A stretch of DNA of 64,000 bases from Paraspadella gotoi (lineage: Eukaryota > Chaetognatha): the NCBI GenBank assembly GCA_051294375.1, contig JBJCIZ010000239.1, forward strand, positions 6,743,545 to 6,807,544, written 5' to 3'. A program made the translations under genes and the position numbers. The notes beneath the pieces are model-generated. The model searched no databases and had not been told where the DNA came from. It saw nothing but the letters and a program-made list of their open reading frames with translations. Below are positions 1 through 11,670 of the stretch, piece by piece; position 1 is the stretch's first letter, and each line of letters begins with the position of its first letter.

Positions 1-2
1 CG

Positions 3-224
3 GAGAAACCTTGCGGCAACTGCGGGGAAATGAAGTGGTCGCGGTGCAGCATGCTGCGGGAAAAAGAAGGCCCGGTGCTGGAGAACGAGATCCTGCTGCT
101 GCGCGGCGAGGAAAGGGGCTTCGTCGGCGCCGACGGAGGCGTGACGGCGGCGCAGCGGCTGCTGAAGCAGAAACGAAAAGGCACGGCCATCGAGGAAGCG
201 GAAGTCGAGTCTAAAACTTTTTAA
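3..224 (+). CDS. 3' end of an unidentified gene upstream of MCM4 (partial)
   Basis: An open frame enters from the left edge (codons from base 3) and stops with TAA at 222-224. It encodes about 73 C-terminal residues. Near the start is a Cys cluster, PCGNCGEMKWSRC, which looks like part of a zinc-binding module. A basic stretch (LLKQKRKG) and an acidic end (EEAEVESKTF) follow. I do not recognise the family. The coding-like GC content and the drop to T-rich spacer directly after the stop support a real terminal exon. An AATAAA overlaps the stop codon. The MCM4 start codon lies only 199 bp downstream on the same strand, so this may be an upstream member of the gene cluster. Confidence 0.5.
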   Translation, partial: EKPCGNCGEMKWSRCSMLREKEGPVLENEILLLRGEERGFVGADGGVTAAQRLLKQKRKGTAIEEAEVESKTF

Positions 225-229
225 ATAAA
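224..229 (+). terminator. AATAAA poly(A) signal candidate
   Basis: AATAAA overlaps the last base of the stop codon of the partial first gene, which would give an extremely short 3' UTR. It is the only canonical AATAAA in any spacer of the cluster. The later spacers have at most ATTAAA (9627-9632 after RFC4, 11508-11513 after RPA2). Confidence 0.35.
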
Positions 230-380
230 AACAATTTTTTTTCCGTCGTTCATTTTCTGACGGGGCTTTTGGGTTTTTTAACGTTTTTTCCTGCGTCTTA
301 ATCATGAATTATCATGATTTATGGCGATTTCTGTCGTTCGTTAGACCCTTTTTTATTAACTGTTATGATTTTATTTCTTT

Positions 381-390
381 TTTTTTTAAG
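381..390 (+). promoter_or_regulatory. Candidate trans-splice acceptor ahead of MCM4
   Basis: A long T tract ends in AAG at 388-390, 34 bp before the MCM4 ATG. Candidate acceptor only, since no transcript data are available. The T tract is strong but the -3 base is A rather than the preferred C or T. Confidence 0.25.
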
Positions 391-423
391 TTTTTTCCTG
401 CCTTGTTATAAAACCGAGTGGCC

Positions 424-3400
424 ATGTCTTCGTCGCCCGCCCGCGATGCCCCATCAGAGTTGATGGAGATGGAGGGTGATTTGGGGTTAAACTCGGACCT
501 CCTCGAGCCCCCGTCGGAGCTCGTCGCACCTTCGAGCCCCATCGCGATCCCGCCCTCGGAACTGGGACCGCCAGTCGGGTAAGCGGGTTTTATTTTTGTT
601 TATGGGGTGTGGTCTGTCGGGGATGAAGTTTAGACTTTCTTAGTTTTGATATTGGTAAGTAGTCAAGGTATGAATTACTACTGGGTGTTGTTCTGGCTTA
701 TTGGTTCTTATTTTTTTATAAAACGCCACCTTTTATCGGTTTTTTTAATTACTGCCAGTTCGTCTATGAACCAAGAGCCAAAAAAAAGAGGTTATTTTGG
801 TCTCAAACTCTCCATTTTAAGCCTTAATGTAATGACCCCCCCTCACCTTTGCCCCGTCTCCTCTCCACACCCTCGCATCAGTTTTCCCCCTCGGCGCCAA
901 ACCGCTCCTCGCTCCGACCGCGTGCCCACCTCCGAACTGGACCTCAGTTCCCCGCTTCTCTACGGGACGCCGTCCTCGAACAAGTCGGTGGGCGGATCCG
1001 GCGGCGGGGAGACGCCGTTGCGGTTGAGGAGCGACTTGGGGAATCAAAGGACGTTGCGCCAAGTCAATCTCGCGCCCTCGTCCGATCGGGAGGGAACGGG
1101 TGAGATATATAGGGACGACGGGGTTGAAGGGGGGGAGGTTTACTGTTGTTTTTAACGCCTTCTCTCACTATCTTTTTATTAGTCGTTTTGTTTTTTGTTT
1201 TTTTTTCCGAAGCTTCATCAGCGCATAGTATAAATATAAATATAAAATAATGAAGAGAAGAATTTTATCATCGTGTCTCTTCTCTTCATGAATGAGAATA
1301 AAATTAAAATATAAGCGATAATAATTATATATAAAAAAAATATCCCTTCTTCCGCCTCCATCGATCTTCAGAACCTTCCTCCGACGGACACGTCCCTCCG
1401 TCCACCGACGCCCGCGACGCGCCGACGGAGCCGCCCTCGGCCGGCGACGCCGCGCAGCAGATCGTCATTTGGGGAACGGATGTCAACGTCGCTCAGTGCA
1501 AGGACAAATTCAGACAATTCATTCTTAGGTAAAAGGGATTAAATATATTTATTTTTTATTAAGGAAATTCACGATGTCTAAGTCTCGTCTGTATTTCCCC
1601 CTTTTTTTTTCTTTACGTATTTAATTGTTCATTTAAATTTAATTAGTGAAATTAAAACCCTCTTAAGATACATCGATCCCGATCTCGCTGACGACGAGAT
1701 CGAAGTGGGGATGAACAAGGACGAACCCGTCTACCTCCAAAAGCTCCACGAAATCTCCATCACGGGATCTCCTTACCTCCCCATCAACTGCAAGCATCTC
1801 AAGGATTTCGACGCGGATTTAAACCGGCAGCTCGTCTCTTATCCGCAGGTTCGTGGTGAGAACAGGCTGCTTTCACCTTGTCTTTTTTATACTTTTTACA
1901 GCTACAGGTATATAGCGATTGTTGATAGAGAAAAAGAGAGAAAAAGAGAAATAGAAATTAAGAAAGAATTGAATGAATGAATGAAAGAAAAATAAATCAA
2001 GAGAGAAATTGTAAAAGAATAGACGAAACGAATGCAAGAAAGTATGGTGGACTAAAATCCACCAACCGTTCATCAGCGGCCATTGGTGCCGGAGGCAAGT
2101 CATTCGCCTCCCAACCCAAAGGTCCGGGGTTCTAGCCCGGTGGTCGTCTGGCAGTTAAGAGGGACGGGGCGCTTAACCCGCCTGTAACACGGTGTTACAG
2201 CCTGATCCGAAGCTCAGGGACTGCTTATATTGAACGGTTCTGTCATTAACACTTATCAATAATTACGGTCTCTTCAAAAGTTATTGTTTAAAAAAGAACG
2301 AAAGTTAGAAAGAAGAAAGAAAGAAATCAAGAAAAAAAAAATTCCTTAAACAAGCAAAGAATTTAAATATAAAAAACCCCAGGAGGTGATACCGACCTTC
2401 GACATGGCCGTCAACGAGATCTTCTTCGCCCGATATCCTGACTCGGCGCTCGAGCACCAGATCCTCGTCCGCACCTTCAACGTGGACAAGACGATGAACA
2501 TGAGGTCCCTCAACCCAGAGGACATCGACCAGCTCATCACCATATCCGGTTTGAGAAAGAGGGAAACTTGAAATGCCATAATAAATTGTGAGAATGAAAT
2601 GTCTTGAGAATAAATATTGCGCTTTTAAAAAATCAAAGTAGTCTCTCATCATAATATTATTGTTATATTATTTTATGAAATTTGTACGACCAATATAAAA
2701 AAGCCATTTATTTAATAAATAAGCTATCTTGGCCCTGACTTTGGACAGGCTTTAGTGGTTTAAGGCCTTTTTCACTCTTACATGATAATCATCATTAATC
2801 ATTCAACTTGCCTCTAAACTAATCTAAGTACGCATTCAACTCTCTCATAAGAGCCAATCTCGTTCCATCCGGAGTTCGATTAATCCGATATTGTTTTCGC
2901 CAGGTATGGTTATCCGCACTTCGTCTTTGATCCCCGAAATGCGAGAGGCCTTCTTCAAGTGCGCCGTCTGCTCTCACTCTACATCCGTCGAGATCAACCG
3001 GTACACGGCAACACGCCCCCCCTTCCCCCAACCCACCTGCGTTTTGCGACGTCGAATCGGATTTTGTTGATCCTAACAATAACATAACATAAACTAACAT
3101 AACAGTAACATAATCTTAATTCATAGGTAGTTCATAACTTCATAGCTTCTTCCTACCAAAAGTTGTATCTAGTTTCGGAAAGCGTTTGTGTTTGTCAATC
3201 TGATGATATTTCCTGGTTTTCAATTTCAACGCTCTTACCTTATTTCCCCACCCGCACACTCAGCGGCCGAATCGCGGAGCCGTCCGTGTGCCCCCACTGC
3301 AACACCAACTTCTCCTACGCCCTCATCCACAACCGATCCCACTTTTCGGACAAACAGATGATCAAACTGCAGGAGTCGCCGGACGACATGCCGGCCGGGC

Positions 3401-6284
3401 AGACGCCGCACACCGTCGTCGTCTACGCGCACAATGACCTCGTCGACTCGGTGCAGCCGGGTAAGAGAATACCGAGTTTTTCACCAGATTGCATCCTCGA
3501 TTTTGCTTATGGACATGCTAGTCGCATCAATCGCTTAAACCAACAGGCGACCGCGTCACGGTTACCGGCATCTATCGTGCCACGCCCCTCCGTGTTAATC
3601 CCAAGCAGCGTAACGTCAAGTCCGTCTACAAGACCTACATCGATGCCATTCACTTTCGTCGGACGCAGCAGGATCGATTGCGCGAGCTGGAGAACGCATC
3701 GGACAAGGAGGGGTAACGAGAAGAGCCGGTCGATGATGACTCGTGTGGTAATCACTATCACTTCTTTAACTTTCCCTTCTCCCATTTTTCAGCAAAAGCC
3801 TCTACATCCCCGAGGAGAGAATCGATCGGGTCAAGAAGCTGGCGCAACTCCCGGACATCTACGAACGCCTCGCCGCCGCCCTCGCGCCCTCCATCTACGA
3901 AAACGACGACATCAAGAAGGGAATTTTGCTTCAGCTCTTTGGCGGAACGAGGAAGGACTTCTCCGCCACCGGTCACAGCAACTTTAGATCTGAAGTCAAC
4001 ATTCTTCTCTGCGGAGATCCAGGTCGGTATCTTAATCTCAAAAGTCGAGACAGAGGTGAGATATAGGCTCAGATCTTTAGCCAGTCGACATTTACTTACA
4101 TTCGAATCCCTCTATCAGGCACGTCCAAGTCTCAACTGCTCCAGTACGTCTTCAAACTCGTCCCCCGAGCTCAGTACACCTCAGGGAAGGGATCCTCCGC
4201 AGTTGGTCTCACCGCCTACGTAACCAAAGATCCCGAGACGAAGCAGCTCTGCCTGCAGACTGGGGCGCTGGTCCTGGCCGACAACGGCGTTTGCTGCATC
4301 GACGAGTTCGACAAGATGAACGACAGCACGAGGTTCTTGTCGGCGAATGGTTGAACCATCTGCAACACGAATTGATTTTGAATAAATTATTATGTGCAAG
4401 GGAAATGGCGGAGATCTTCTATGAAGGGGTTTCTCACCAACTGGTCTTTTGACTAAAAGTGACCGCCTCCTTCAGTGACGAGGATTGAACTCGGGACGCA
4501 TGGTTGAGACGAGATGATTTCGCCCGCTCAGTCATTGAGAGGAGGCTTCGTCTGAGGACGGACAATGGCGGCTTTAAGTCGTATCGCCATGCTGTCACTT
4601 TTTAAATGACCTGAGTAAATAACAATTCATATTATTCTTACTGCTCCCTCCCTTCCCGTTTTCTGCTCAGGTCTGTCCTCCACGAGGTGATGGAACAGCA
4701 GACTCTTTCCATCGCCAAGGCGGGGATCATTTGTTCCCTCAACGCGCGGACGTCCGTTTTGGCGGCGGCGAATCCCGTCGATTCTCAGTGGAACAAGAAC
4801 AAGACGATCATCGAGAATCTGCAGCTGCCGCACACGTTGCTCTCCAGATTCGATCTTATCTTTTTGATTCTCGATCCGCAGGTTCGTTTGAGACCAGACG
4901 AATTCGACTGCGAAAGTGACTGAAAAAATAATGAAACGATTAAATTGTTGCTTGAAGAAAGAAGTTGGTTTCAATATATGTTTCAGTTTATGTTTATTGA
5001 CCTTGTGGCTAATCCTAAAAAAATTCGCATACCCTATAACTTGGTGAAACTCGTCCTTTTGGCTTGGACTGTACTCGTTCACCAACTGTGAGTTCCGGGT
5101 CGCGCTGGTTAAGTTGATGGTGTCGGCATAAACACGCCATTGACATGGGGTGGTCACTGCAGATCCATGACTCACACCCCGGGCATCTCACAATTCTCCC
5201 CGTTGCCATAACACACACACACACACTCTCTCTCTGCACTACTTCCTCGCCCCCCCCCCCAGGACGAGCTGTTCGATCGACGCCTGGCCAATCATCTCGT
5301 CTCCCTCTACCACTCCGACTCGGGTGAGTCCGAGCTCGACCAGCAGCTCCTCGACCTCAACATCCTCAAGGACTACATTCTCTACGCGAAAACGTTCGTG
5401 GAGCCGAAGCTGAGCGAGGAGGCGGGGCAGTCGCTCATTCAGACATACGTGGAGATGAGGAAGACGGGATCTGGGAGAGGGCAGGTGTGTGAGGAGGAGG
5501 AAAAATAAAGAGCGAAATTGATGATCATTATTGACAATGAAGTAATTTTATTATTCGAATCACAAAAAAACAAATCATATTAATGTAATTCACATGTTTA
5601 TCGAAAGTTTGTCTTCTTGGCTAGTTAGATTTCATTGTATGGGTTTATCACTACATCGTATGAGGTTAAGGCTGCCAATTATTTCATTGGACATTGTTTC
5701 AGGTGAGCGCCTATCCCCGCCAACTGGAATCGCTGATCCGCCTTTCGGAAGCGCACGCCAAAGTCCGTCTCTCTCAGGTCGTGGAACAGATCGACGTCGA
5801 CGAAGCCTACAGGTTCGCTTTGCGGGGTTTTCGTTTATTCGTTCAATTCACTAATTATTACTAATAATGTTTTTTATTTTCGCTAAAAAGGCTATACCGG
5901 GAGGCGTTGAAGCAGGCGGCCGTGGATCCGTCGTCGGGAAAAGTCGACATTTCTATCCTCACTACAGGATTAAGCAGCGGAAACCGGAAGAAGCGGGCGC
6001 AGGTTTTTCTTTAAATATATAATATTTATGATTACACTAATTTTACATATATCATTAAATAAAGCTCTCTCCCTCAGCTGAAGGAGGAAGTGTGGAAATT
6101 GATCCAAGGAAAGGGAAAAGTGACGTCGCTCAACCTCCGCCGACTCCACGAGGAAATGAAGGCCAACTCGGACGTGATGATCCCGCGGGAACTCTTCGAG
6201 GATGTCGTCAAGGATTTGGAAGACGAGGGAAAGATCATCCGGACCGGACAGTCCCTCCGGCCCTGCGCCCCCTCGTCCGCTTGA
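424..6284 (+). CDS. MCM4: DNA replication licensing factor MCM4 (MCM2-7 helicase subunit)
   Basis: MCM4 is a AAA+ subunit of the replicative MCM2-7 helicase in the nucleus. Fifteen phase-consistent exons: 424-578, 882-1099, 1372-1528, 1647-1848, 2383-2548, 2904-3000, 3264-3460, 3547-3712, 3793-4022, 4119-4332, 4671-4881, 5263-5484, 5703-5812, 5891-6002, 6078-6284. The product is 887 residues, close to the usual metazoan length of about 860. Visible hallmarks: a disordered Ser/Pro-rich N-terminus with [14 protein letters not shown]; zinc-finger region CAVC...CPHC; MCM box with Walker A GDPGTSKSQ; Walker [10 protein letters not shown]; arginine finger LLSRFD; and a C-terminal winged-helix-like end. 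The start is the first ATG before SSSPARD, 34 bp after a T-rich tract ending in AG. RFC4 begins 248 bp after the stop. Introns carry SINE-like inserts. No frame damage is seen. Confidence 0.97.
2041..2285 (+). repeat. SINE-like dispersed repeat, copy A (MCM4 intron 4)
   Basis: About 245 bp that is nearly identical to 39752-39989. It contains ggtccggggttctagccc, resembling a tRNA B box. The copy at 39752 lacks a short piece after 'ggttctag'. Both have an AT-rich tail. It is most simply read as a tRNA-derived SINE; the A box is not clear. Confidence 0.6.
2673..2795 (+). repeat. Dispersed repeat R3 (TTGGTACAACCAA family), MCM4 intron 5
   Basis: Begins atgaaatttgtacgaccaat and continues through ttaataaataagctatcttg and a tttggacaggctttagtggt block. 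Related blocks: 11905-11985, 22588-22645, 36958-36986, 42345-42500 (+), 42020-42130 (-), 59895-60058 (-) and 62060-62158 (-). The ATTGGTACAACCAAT core is a perfect inverted repeat, so these look like MITE-type elements. Confidence 0.5.
4461..4545 (-). repeat. tRNA-derived SINE-like segment (MCM4 intron 10)
   Basis: On the minus strand, tgactgagcgggc fits an A box and gagttcaatcctc fits a B box at tRNA-like spacing. The ends do not pair as an acceptor stem, so a functional tRNA is unlikely and a tRNA-derived SINE fits better. Confidence 0.45.
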
Positions 6285-6290
6285 AGGAGG

Positions 6291-6293
<3 letters not shown>

Positions 6294-6329
<36 letters not shown>
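6294..6329 (+). repeat. (CT)n microsatellite in the MCM4-RFC4 spacer
   Basis: An 18-unit CT array starts 10 bases after the MCM4 stop codon, so it lies in the expected 3' UTR or intercistronic region. Confidence 0.9.
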
Positions 6330-6330
<1 letters not shown>

Positions 6331-6500
6331 AAGTGCCATGGAACCGATTTTAATTTTTTCGAATTTCCCGTACATTCATTCCCTTTATACATTCTTTTTT
6401 ACGAGCTTCTTTTGGTACACTGTTTACAGTTCGTTATGTTTTGGTTCTTAAAAAAATATATTTTCGTTAAATAGTTTTATGAAATGTTTCTTTTTACGTA

Positions 6501-6513
6501 AAGCCTTGTTCAG
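6501..6513 (+). promoter_or_regulatory. Candidate trans-splice acceptor ahead of RFC4
   Basis: The segment agccttgttcag ends in CAG 20 bp before the RFC4 ATG. The same pattern of pyrimidines plus AG close to the start recurs before every gene of the cluster. Confidence 0.35.
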
Positions 6514-6532
6514 TTATATCGCGCGTCAAAAG

Positions 6533-9500
6533 ATGTCGCTCGATTCGTTTTTAAAGAAAAAGGGGGACGGGACTTCGAGTCTCGGCGATAAACAAAAGAC
6601 CAAAGTTCGAACGGAACCGCAAGTGACTAAAAACGTCCCTTGGGTCGAGAAGTACCGTCCAAAGGTGAGCCGAGTGGGAAGGGAAGGGAAGAAAGGCCAC
6701 ATTCGATATTTAAAAAAAAACATTAAAAGAGTTTGAAATTAATTTTCAAATTCTTCTAATCATTACACAGCGAAACGAAAGGATTACACCACAATGTCTA
6801 AAAAAACATTAAAAAATGACTTCCTTTTGATTTGTTTTCTCTTTCCAGACCATTTCGGATGTGGCGCACCAGGAAGAAGTCGTCAACGTGCTCCGTTCAA
6901 CCTTGGAGAAAGGATCTGATCTCCCCAACCTTTTGTTTTACGGTCCGCCAGGAACGGGGAAGACCTCGACGATCCTAGCGGCGGCGAGGGAAATCTTCGG
7001 ACCCGAAATGTATCGGTCAAGGACCCTCGAGCTCAACGCCTCCGACGAAAGGGGAATAGGTGATGAGAGAGAGAGAGAGAGAAAAGAGAAAAAGAAAGAA
7101 AGAAAGAGTATGAGATTTAGATATACTGTGCTACGTGATATTTGATTAATATATACAACTTGCATTTAATTTAATATAAAAAGAAAAAGAAGCATAATCA
7201 ATTAGTGAAACAGGTGTTACATTTAAACTCATTTCAACTCAGACAATTTCATCGAAACTTGATTTCCAGCATAATTATTTATCATAATTCGATTTTCTGA
7301 CATGATATAAGTGAATGCCCGACAAGATTGGGCGGGCGGACCGACAAAGTGAATTATAGACTAAAAACTGTCTTAATATCTAAAATCGATTTCTTTCAGA
7401 ATTTAGATATATTAGCAATAACGAGGGAAAAAATATCCCCCTATTTCTCACCCCAACCCCTGCCAACCCCTTTCCCCCCCCCCTTTCCCCCCACGACGCC
7501 TTCAGACGTGATTCGCTCTAAAGTAAAGACTTTCGCTCAATTGACGGCCTCGGCTTCGTCCCTTCGTCGATCGGACGGAAAACCCGTCCCGCCTTTCAAG
7601 CTCATCATTTTGGACGAGGCGGACTCCATGACCAACAGCGCCCAGGTGATTGGAAACGCTTTGTCACCGCGTTTTTTGTTTTTTTTTTGGGGGGGGGAGG
7701 GGAGGCGGAAATATGGAGGGATCGGAGCGGGGTAGTTGAGTAGTTAACTTTCTTTGGGTGAACCCCGAGTACTAGCATTTTTGTTTTTTTTATATTCAAG
7801 AAAATAAATTTGGTATAGTAATTCATATAAACAAGAAGAGAGCTTCTTTTTATCACTTGACAGGCGGCGTTGAGACGAACCATGGAAAAGGAAAGTCGCA
7901 CGACGAGATTCTGTCTCCTTTGCAACTACGTCTCACGCATCATCGGACCTCTCACCTCCAGGTCTGGTTTTCATCCAACGTTTGATTTTCTTTGACATCG
8001 ACGAGTTTTCAATTTACTTTTCTTTACTTTTTACTTCCTTTGTCTTGTAATTAACTCTTTTCTATCCGTTTTTTTAACTTATCTTTCTTTCTTTCTTTCT
8101 TTCTTTCTCTCTCCTTTTTCTTTCTTTTTTCTCTCTTTTTCGTTACACCCCCCTTTTTTTCTCCCTATCCCCATTCTCCGATCTTCCCTCCCATCCTTTC
8201 CCATTTACTTTTGTCACGCCCCCTCCCCCCTGTTTCCTTTTCCTCCACCGACCAGATGCTCCAAGTTCCGCTTCAAGCCCGTCCCCGCCTCGGTGCTCGA
8301 GTCCCGTCTCTCTCTCATCGCGGTGGAGGAAGGGGTGGAGATCGAGCCTCGCGCCCTCACCGCCCTCGTCGAGGTCACGGAGGGCGACATGCGACAGGCC
8401 ATCACCACCCTTCAGAGCGCCGCCAGGCTCAAAGGTCAATTCAAATGTCGTTCCATGACTGTGTCGGCACCAATGTTGTATGTTAAATTAAATATATTTA
8501 CGTATATATTTTAACGTCCGTCTTTGTTACTTTTAGAAGCAGCGTGATCAATAATCGTTCTGTTAATTTTTTGTCTGCCTGTCTTATGATTAAAATCTTT
8601 AAAAATCATTTTTAAAAATTAATTAATTTCTCTCTAAAAATGACTTCAGGATCGTCGAAACCCTCTTCTCCCACGGCCTCCTCTTCCTCCGCCCCATCCC
8701 AAACCTCGGCCGTGACGGAAGAGGACATCCTCGAGATCTCCGGCGTAGTTCCCGCCAAACTCGTCGCCAAACTCCTCCACGCCTGCGCCTCTGACTCTTA
8801 CGAGAAGCTCGACGACGTCGTTCAGGAAATCATCAGGGAGGGTTACAGGTGAGGAGGCCGGCAGCGGGAAACGCTCGGGCCAGCTCATCCTTTGCTCTGT
8901 TTATGCAGGTTTGGACATCCGCGATTCGGTATCGCTTTTACCTCGTGATGCGATTTTGTCCACTAGTAGTAAAGGGGATCAAGAAAGAGATTTTCAGAAA
9001 GTAAATGCAACGTGTTACTGTATTACACGGGCTCTCTTTCCCGATGCCATGAACCCCTTTTTCTCATTGGTCAGTTCCGATGGTGATTCATCCAATTTAG
9101 GTTTATTTCACCCGAGTCACTGATCCGATTCGATTCCGATTCGATTCCGATCTGATTCCAATTCCATATCTTTGATGATATTTTAGTTGTACTTTAAATT
9201 ATAAACGTGATCATCGGGTAAAATAAAAAAGCGGCGCAAGACCTTGGAACTTGCTAGTTTTTTCTTGAAGAAAAACTTTCTACTTTCTACTTATCGATCA
9301 GGATTAACTCTCCCCTTAACCCATCCCTTAACCTTCTCTCAACCCATCCCACAAACAATCTTCCCCCTCCATTCAGCGCGGGTCAAGTCCTCAACCACCT
9401 CCACGATCAGACCCTCGCCTCCGACGAGATGAGCGACAAACAAAAGGCCATTATTTGCGAATCTCTGGCCGTCGGCGACAAGTGCCTCGCCGACGGCGCC

Positions 9501-9566
9501 GACGAGTATCTTCAACTCATGTCGGTCTGCTGCGCCGCCATGCAGACTCTCTGCCGCTCAGATTGA
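6533..9566 (+). CDS. RFC4: Replication factor C subunit 4 (clamp loader small subunit)
   Basis: RFC4 is a AAA+ subunit of the RFC complex that loads PCNA at primer-template junctions. Seven exons join in phase: 6533-6664, 6849-7059, 7506-7645, 7864-7961, 8256-8434, 8650-8848, 9377-9566, giving 382 residues (human RFC4 has 363). Visible motifs: a short PIP-like N-terminus (SLDSFLKKK), [10 protein letters not shown], Walker [18 protein letters not shown], Walker B ILDEADSM, sensor 1 NYVSRII, the arginine-finger SRC at an exon junction, and the RFC collar with SDKQK and [15 protein letters not shown]4 is preferred over RFC2 or RFC5 because of the [10 protein letters not shown] and FGPEMYRSR segments. 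Intron 2 begins with a GA repeat straight after its donor. The stop is followed by RPA2 after 375 bp. Confidence 0.96.
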
Positions 9567-9869
9567 GGCTCCCGACGTCTTCTCGTACCTTCTTTTTTTT
9601 AAGACGTGAACTGTTTGGCGGCGCTGATTAAACGTCTTAACGTTGCGTATCGCTTCGTGATAAAAAAAAAATTGTGATACCCAGTTGACGATTTTTTGTT
9701 TTAATTTTTTTTTGTTCACATCGGATAAAAAGAGAGAGGCAAACGAGAATGCTTATTAGCGGAGATATTTTTTTTTACTTGTTATTCTCCCACTGATCCT
9801 GTTATTTTTCTCCCCTTTTGTTATCTTAAACCTAAGTCCGCCTTATTTTTCATATTGGTACATACAATT

Positions 9870-9884
9870 TTAATTCATCTCCAG
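9870..9884 (+). promoter_or_regulatory. Candidate trans-splice acceptor ahead of RPA2
   Basis: ttaattcatctccag ends 57 bp before the RPA2 ATG. No stronger AG lies between it and the start codon. Confidence 0.35.
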
Positions 9885-9941
9885 TTGCATTTTAATTGTC
9901 ATTGTGAACGGGATAGACCCTCTTCATTTCGACCTCCGACC

Positions 9942-11497
9942 ATGTCGTTTTTCGACGGAGGTGGTTTCGCCTCACCCGGCGGCGGCGGCGGCGGCGGTGG
10001 CTTCGGTTCGCCCAACGCTAGCGCTCAAAAGTCATCGCGCACGCGAGTGCAGAATCTCGTTCCCTGCACCATCAATCAAATCAGGACGGCCGGGAAGGAG
10101 GACGATCGCTTCATGATCGGCAGCATGGAACTCGGGCAGGTTGGCGATTTAGAATTTGTTCCACCAATGTAGAAATAATAATTCCCTTTCTCAAATCATT
10201 TTTCCCTTTTTGAGGTGGAGATCTTCGGCGTCATCATGGACTCCCGGGAGGCGACGACGAACATCACCTACATGATCAACGATTTCACCGGCGAAGACAT
10301 CGAGGTGCGCCATTGGCTGGAAGAAGCCGACGACGAGGCCGGCCCGACCAAGGAGTCGCAGATGCTGAAGAAGCACACCCTCGTCCGAGTCTGCGGCAAC
10401 GTCCGCGAGTTTCAGGGAACAAGGAATCTCGTCGCCTTTCGAATTTTTCCCGTTCACGACTACAACGAGTTTTCGTGTCACATCCTGGAAGTCATTCACA
10501 GGTCGTCAGGGTCTACTTTTGTCTGAGCCGTAATTGTTTTTGTTTTTTTACGTTGAATTGTATTTCATTACGGTGCAAGTCTAGAAAGTTATACTTTAAA
10601 CCTGTCTCTTATGGCAACAGCCGGGTTGCCTGTGATGCCCATTGGGATGGGGCATCTCACTGTTGGCTTTGGGGGCTTCCGACCCTCAGTGACGCCTCCA
10701 GTCACTGGCGCGGTTACCCTAGGACGGTCTCGCTTTGCCAACGCAGAGGGAAGTCGTTAGGACTGTGGATGGAACACTACACTTGGGATGGTGTGTTCCC
10801 CCTCTGAGCCAATGGATTTGGCTGAAGGATGGTGGACGTGAGGCGGTGTGAATATACCGCCACACTCTTTACTTAAATGCTCCTTAAGAAAGGAAAAAAA
10901 TATTGAAGCAGTAAATCGACTAACGATAATATGCAAATGAAATTAAACTCGATCCTTATTTTATTCTCAGTCAATTGATGCATCACGTGATGGAGAAAGG
11001 AATAGGCGGGTCCGTGGTCGTGGATGGTCCTTCTACGTCGGGTTATTCGACGATAGGATCGACTCCCGCCGGTGAGTATCAGTTATCTATTGACTGCAAT
11101 ATAATAAAAATAAATGTACATAAATGTAATCACTGTTTTATATTGATAATTGAATATTATTCACATTGTTATAAACAGGACCTGCTCCCGTGAGAGGTTT
11201 ACCGAAAAATCAGGAGGACGTTCTGAGAGCCATTCAACAGGTTAAATTCATGAAAAGGATTGATTTCAAAGATCCCCGCCCCCTGCTTTCGCTTACCCTC
11301 CACTCAACCCCCCCCCACCTCTCCCTTATAAACAGGGTTCGGTGACGGAGAGCGGTCCCTCGATCGCCGAGATCCGTTCCAGTCTCGGCAATCGACTCAG
11401 CGAGGCGCAGATTCGTGACGCCATCGAGTATCTCTCCGGCGAGGGTCACATCTACTCCACCCTCGACGAGGACCACTACCGCGCCACCGACGCCTAA
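9942..11497 (+). CDS. RPA2: Replication protein A 32-kDa subunit
   Basis: RPA2 is the middle subunit of the heterotrimeric ssDNA-binding protein used in replication and repair. Five exons join in phase: 9942-10139, 10215-10501, 10971-11071, 11179-11240, 11336-11497, giving 269 residues (human has 270). The N-terminus is Gly/Ser/Phe-rich (SFFDGGGFASPGGGG), the site of phosphoregulation in the family. An OB fold follows (VQNLVPCTINQI, FGVIMDS, YMINDFTGEDIEVRHW, LVRVCGNVREFQG), then a linker and a C-terminal winged helix ending in YSTLDEDHY. Intron 2 holds a 254-bp dispersed repeat (10611-10864). PRIM1 starts 173 bp after the stop, the tightest spacing in the cluster. No disruption is seen. Confidence 0.97.
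10611..10864 (+). repeat. Dispersed repeat family R2, copy in RPA2 intron 2
   Basis: A 254-bp GC-rich block begins atggcaacagccgggttgcc and ends ggtgtgaatataccgccac. Closely related blocks lie at 16742-16946, in the composite at 36652-37051 and, diverged, at 43079-43190. No coding potential or terminal repeats are evident; the source class is unknown. Confidence 0.7.
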
Positions 11498-11655
11498 ATA
11501 TATCAACATTAAACAAACAAAAAAACCACATTCCGCCTCGCTCTGTTTTCGTTATCTTTTTTTTTTCTTTTGTCTTCGTCGAGTGCACGATGATGAACGT
11601 TAATTTTTTTAAAAACCATTTACTTGTTTGTTTGTTTTTATATACCAGTTTCTAA

Positions 11656-11668
11656 GCTGTTTCCTTAG
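11656..11668 (+). promoter_or_regulatory. Candidate trans-splice acceptor ahead of PRIM1
   Basis: gctgtttccttag ends two bases before the PRIM1 ATG. A second candidate, tataccag, ends at 11647. An acceptor this close to the start codon is typical of trans-spliced rather than capped, untrimmed 5' ends. Confidence 0.4.
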
Positions 11669-11670
11669 TC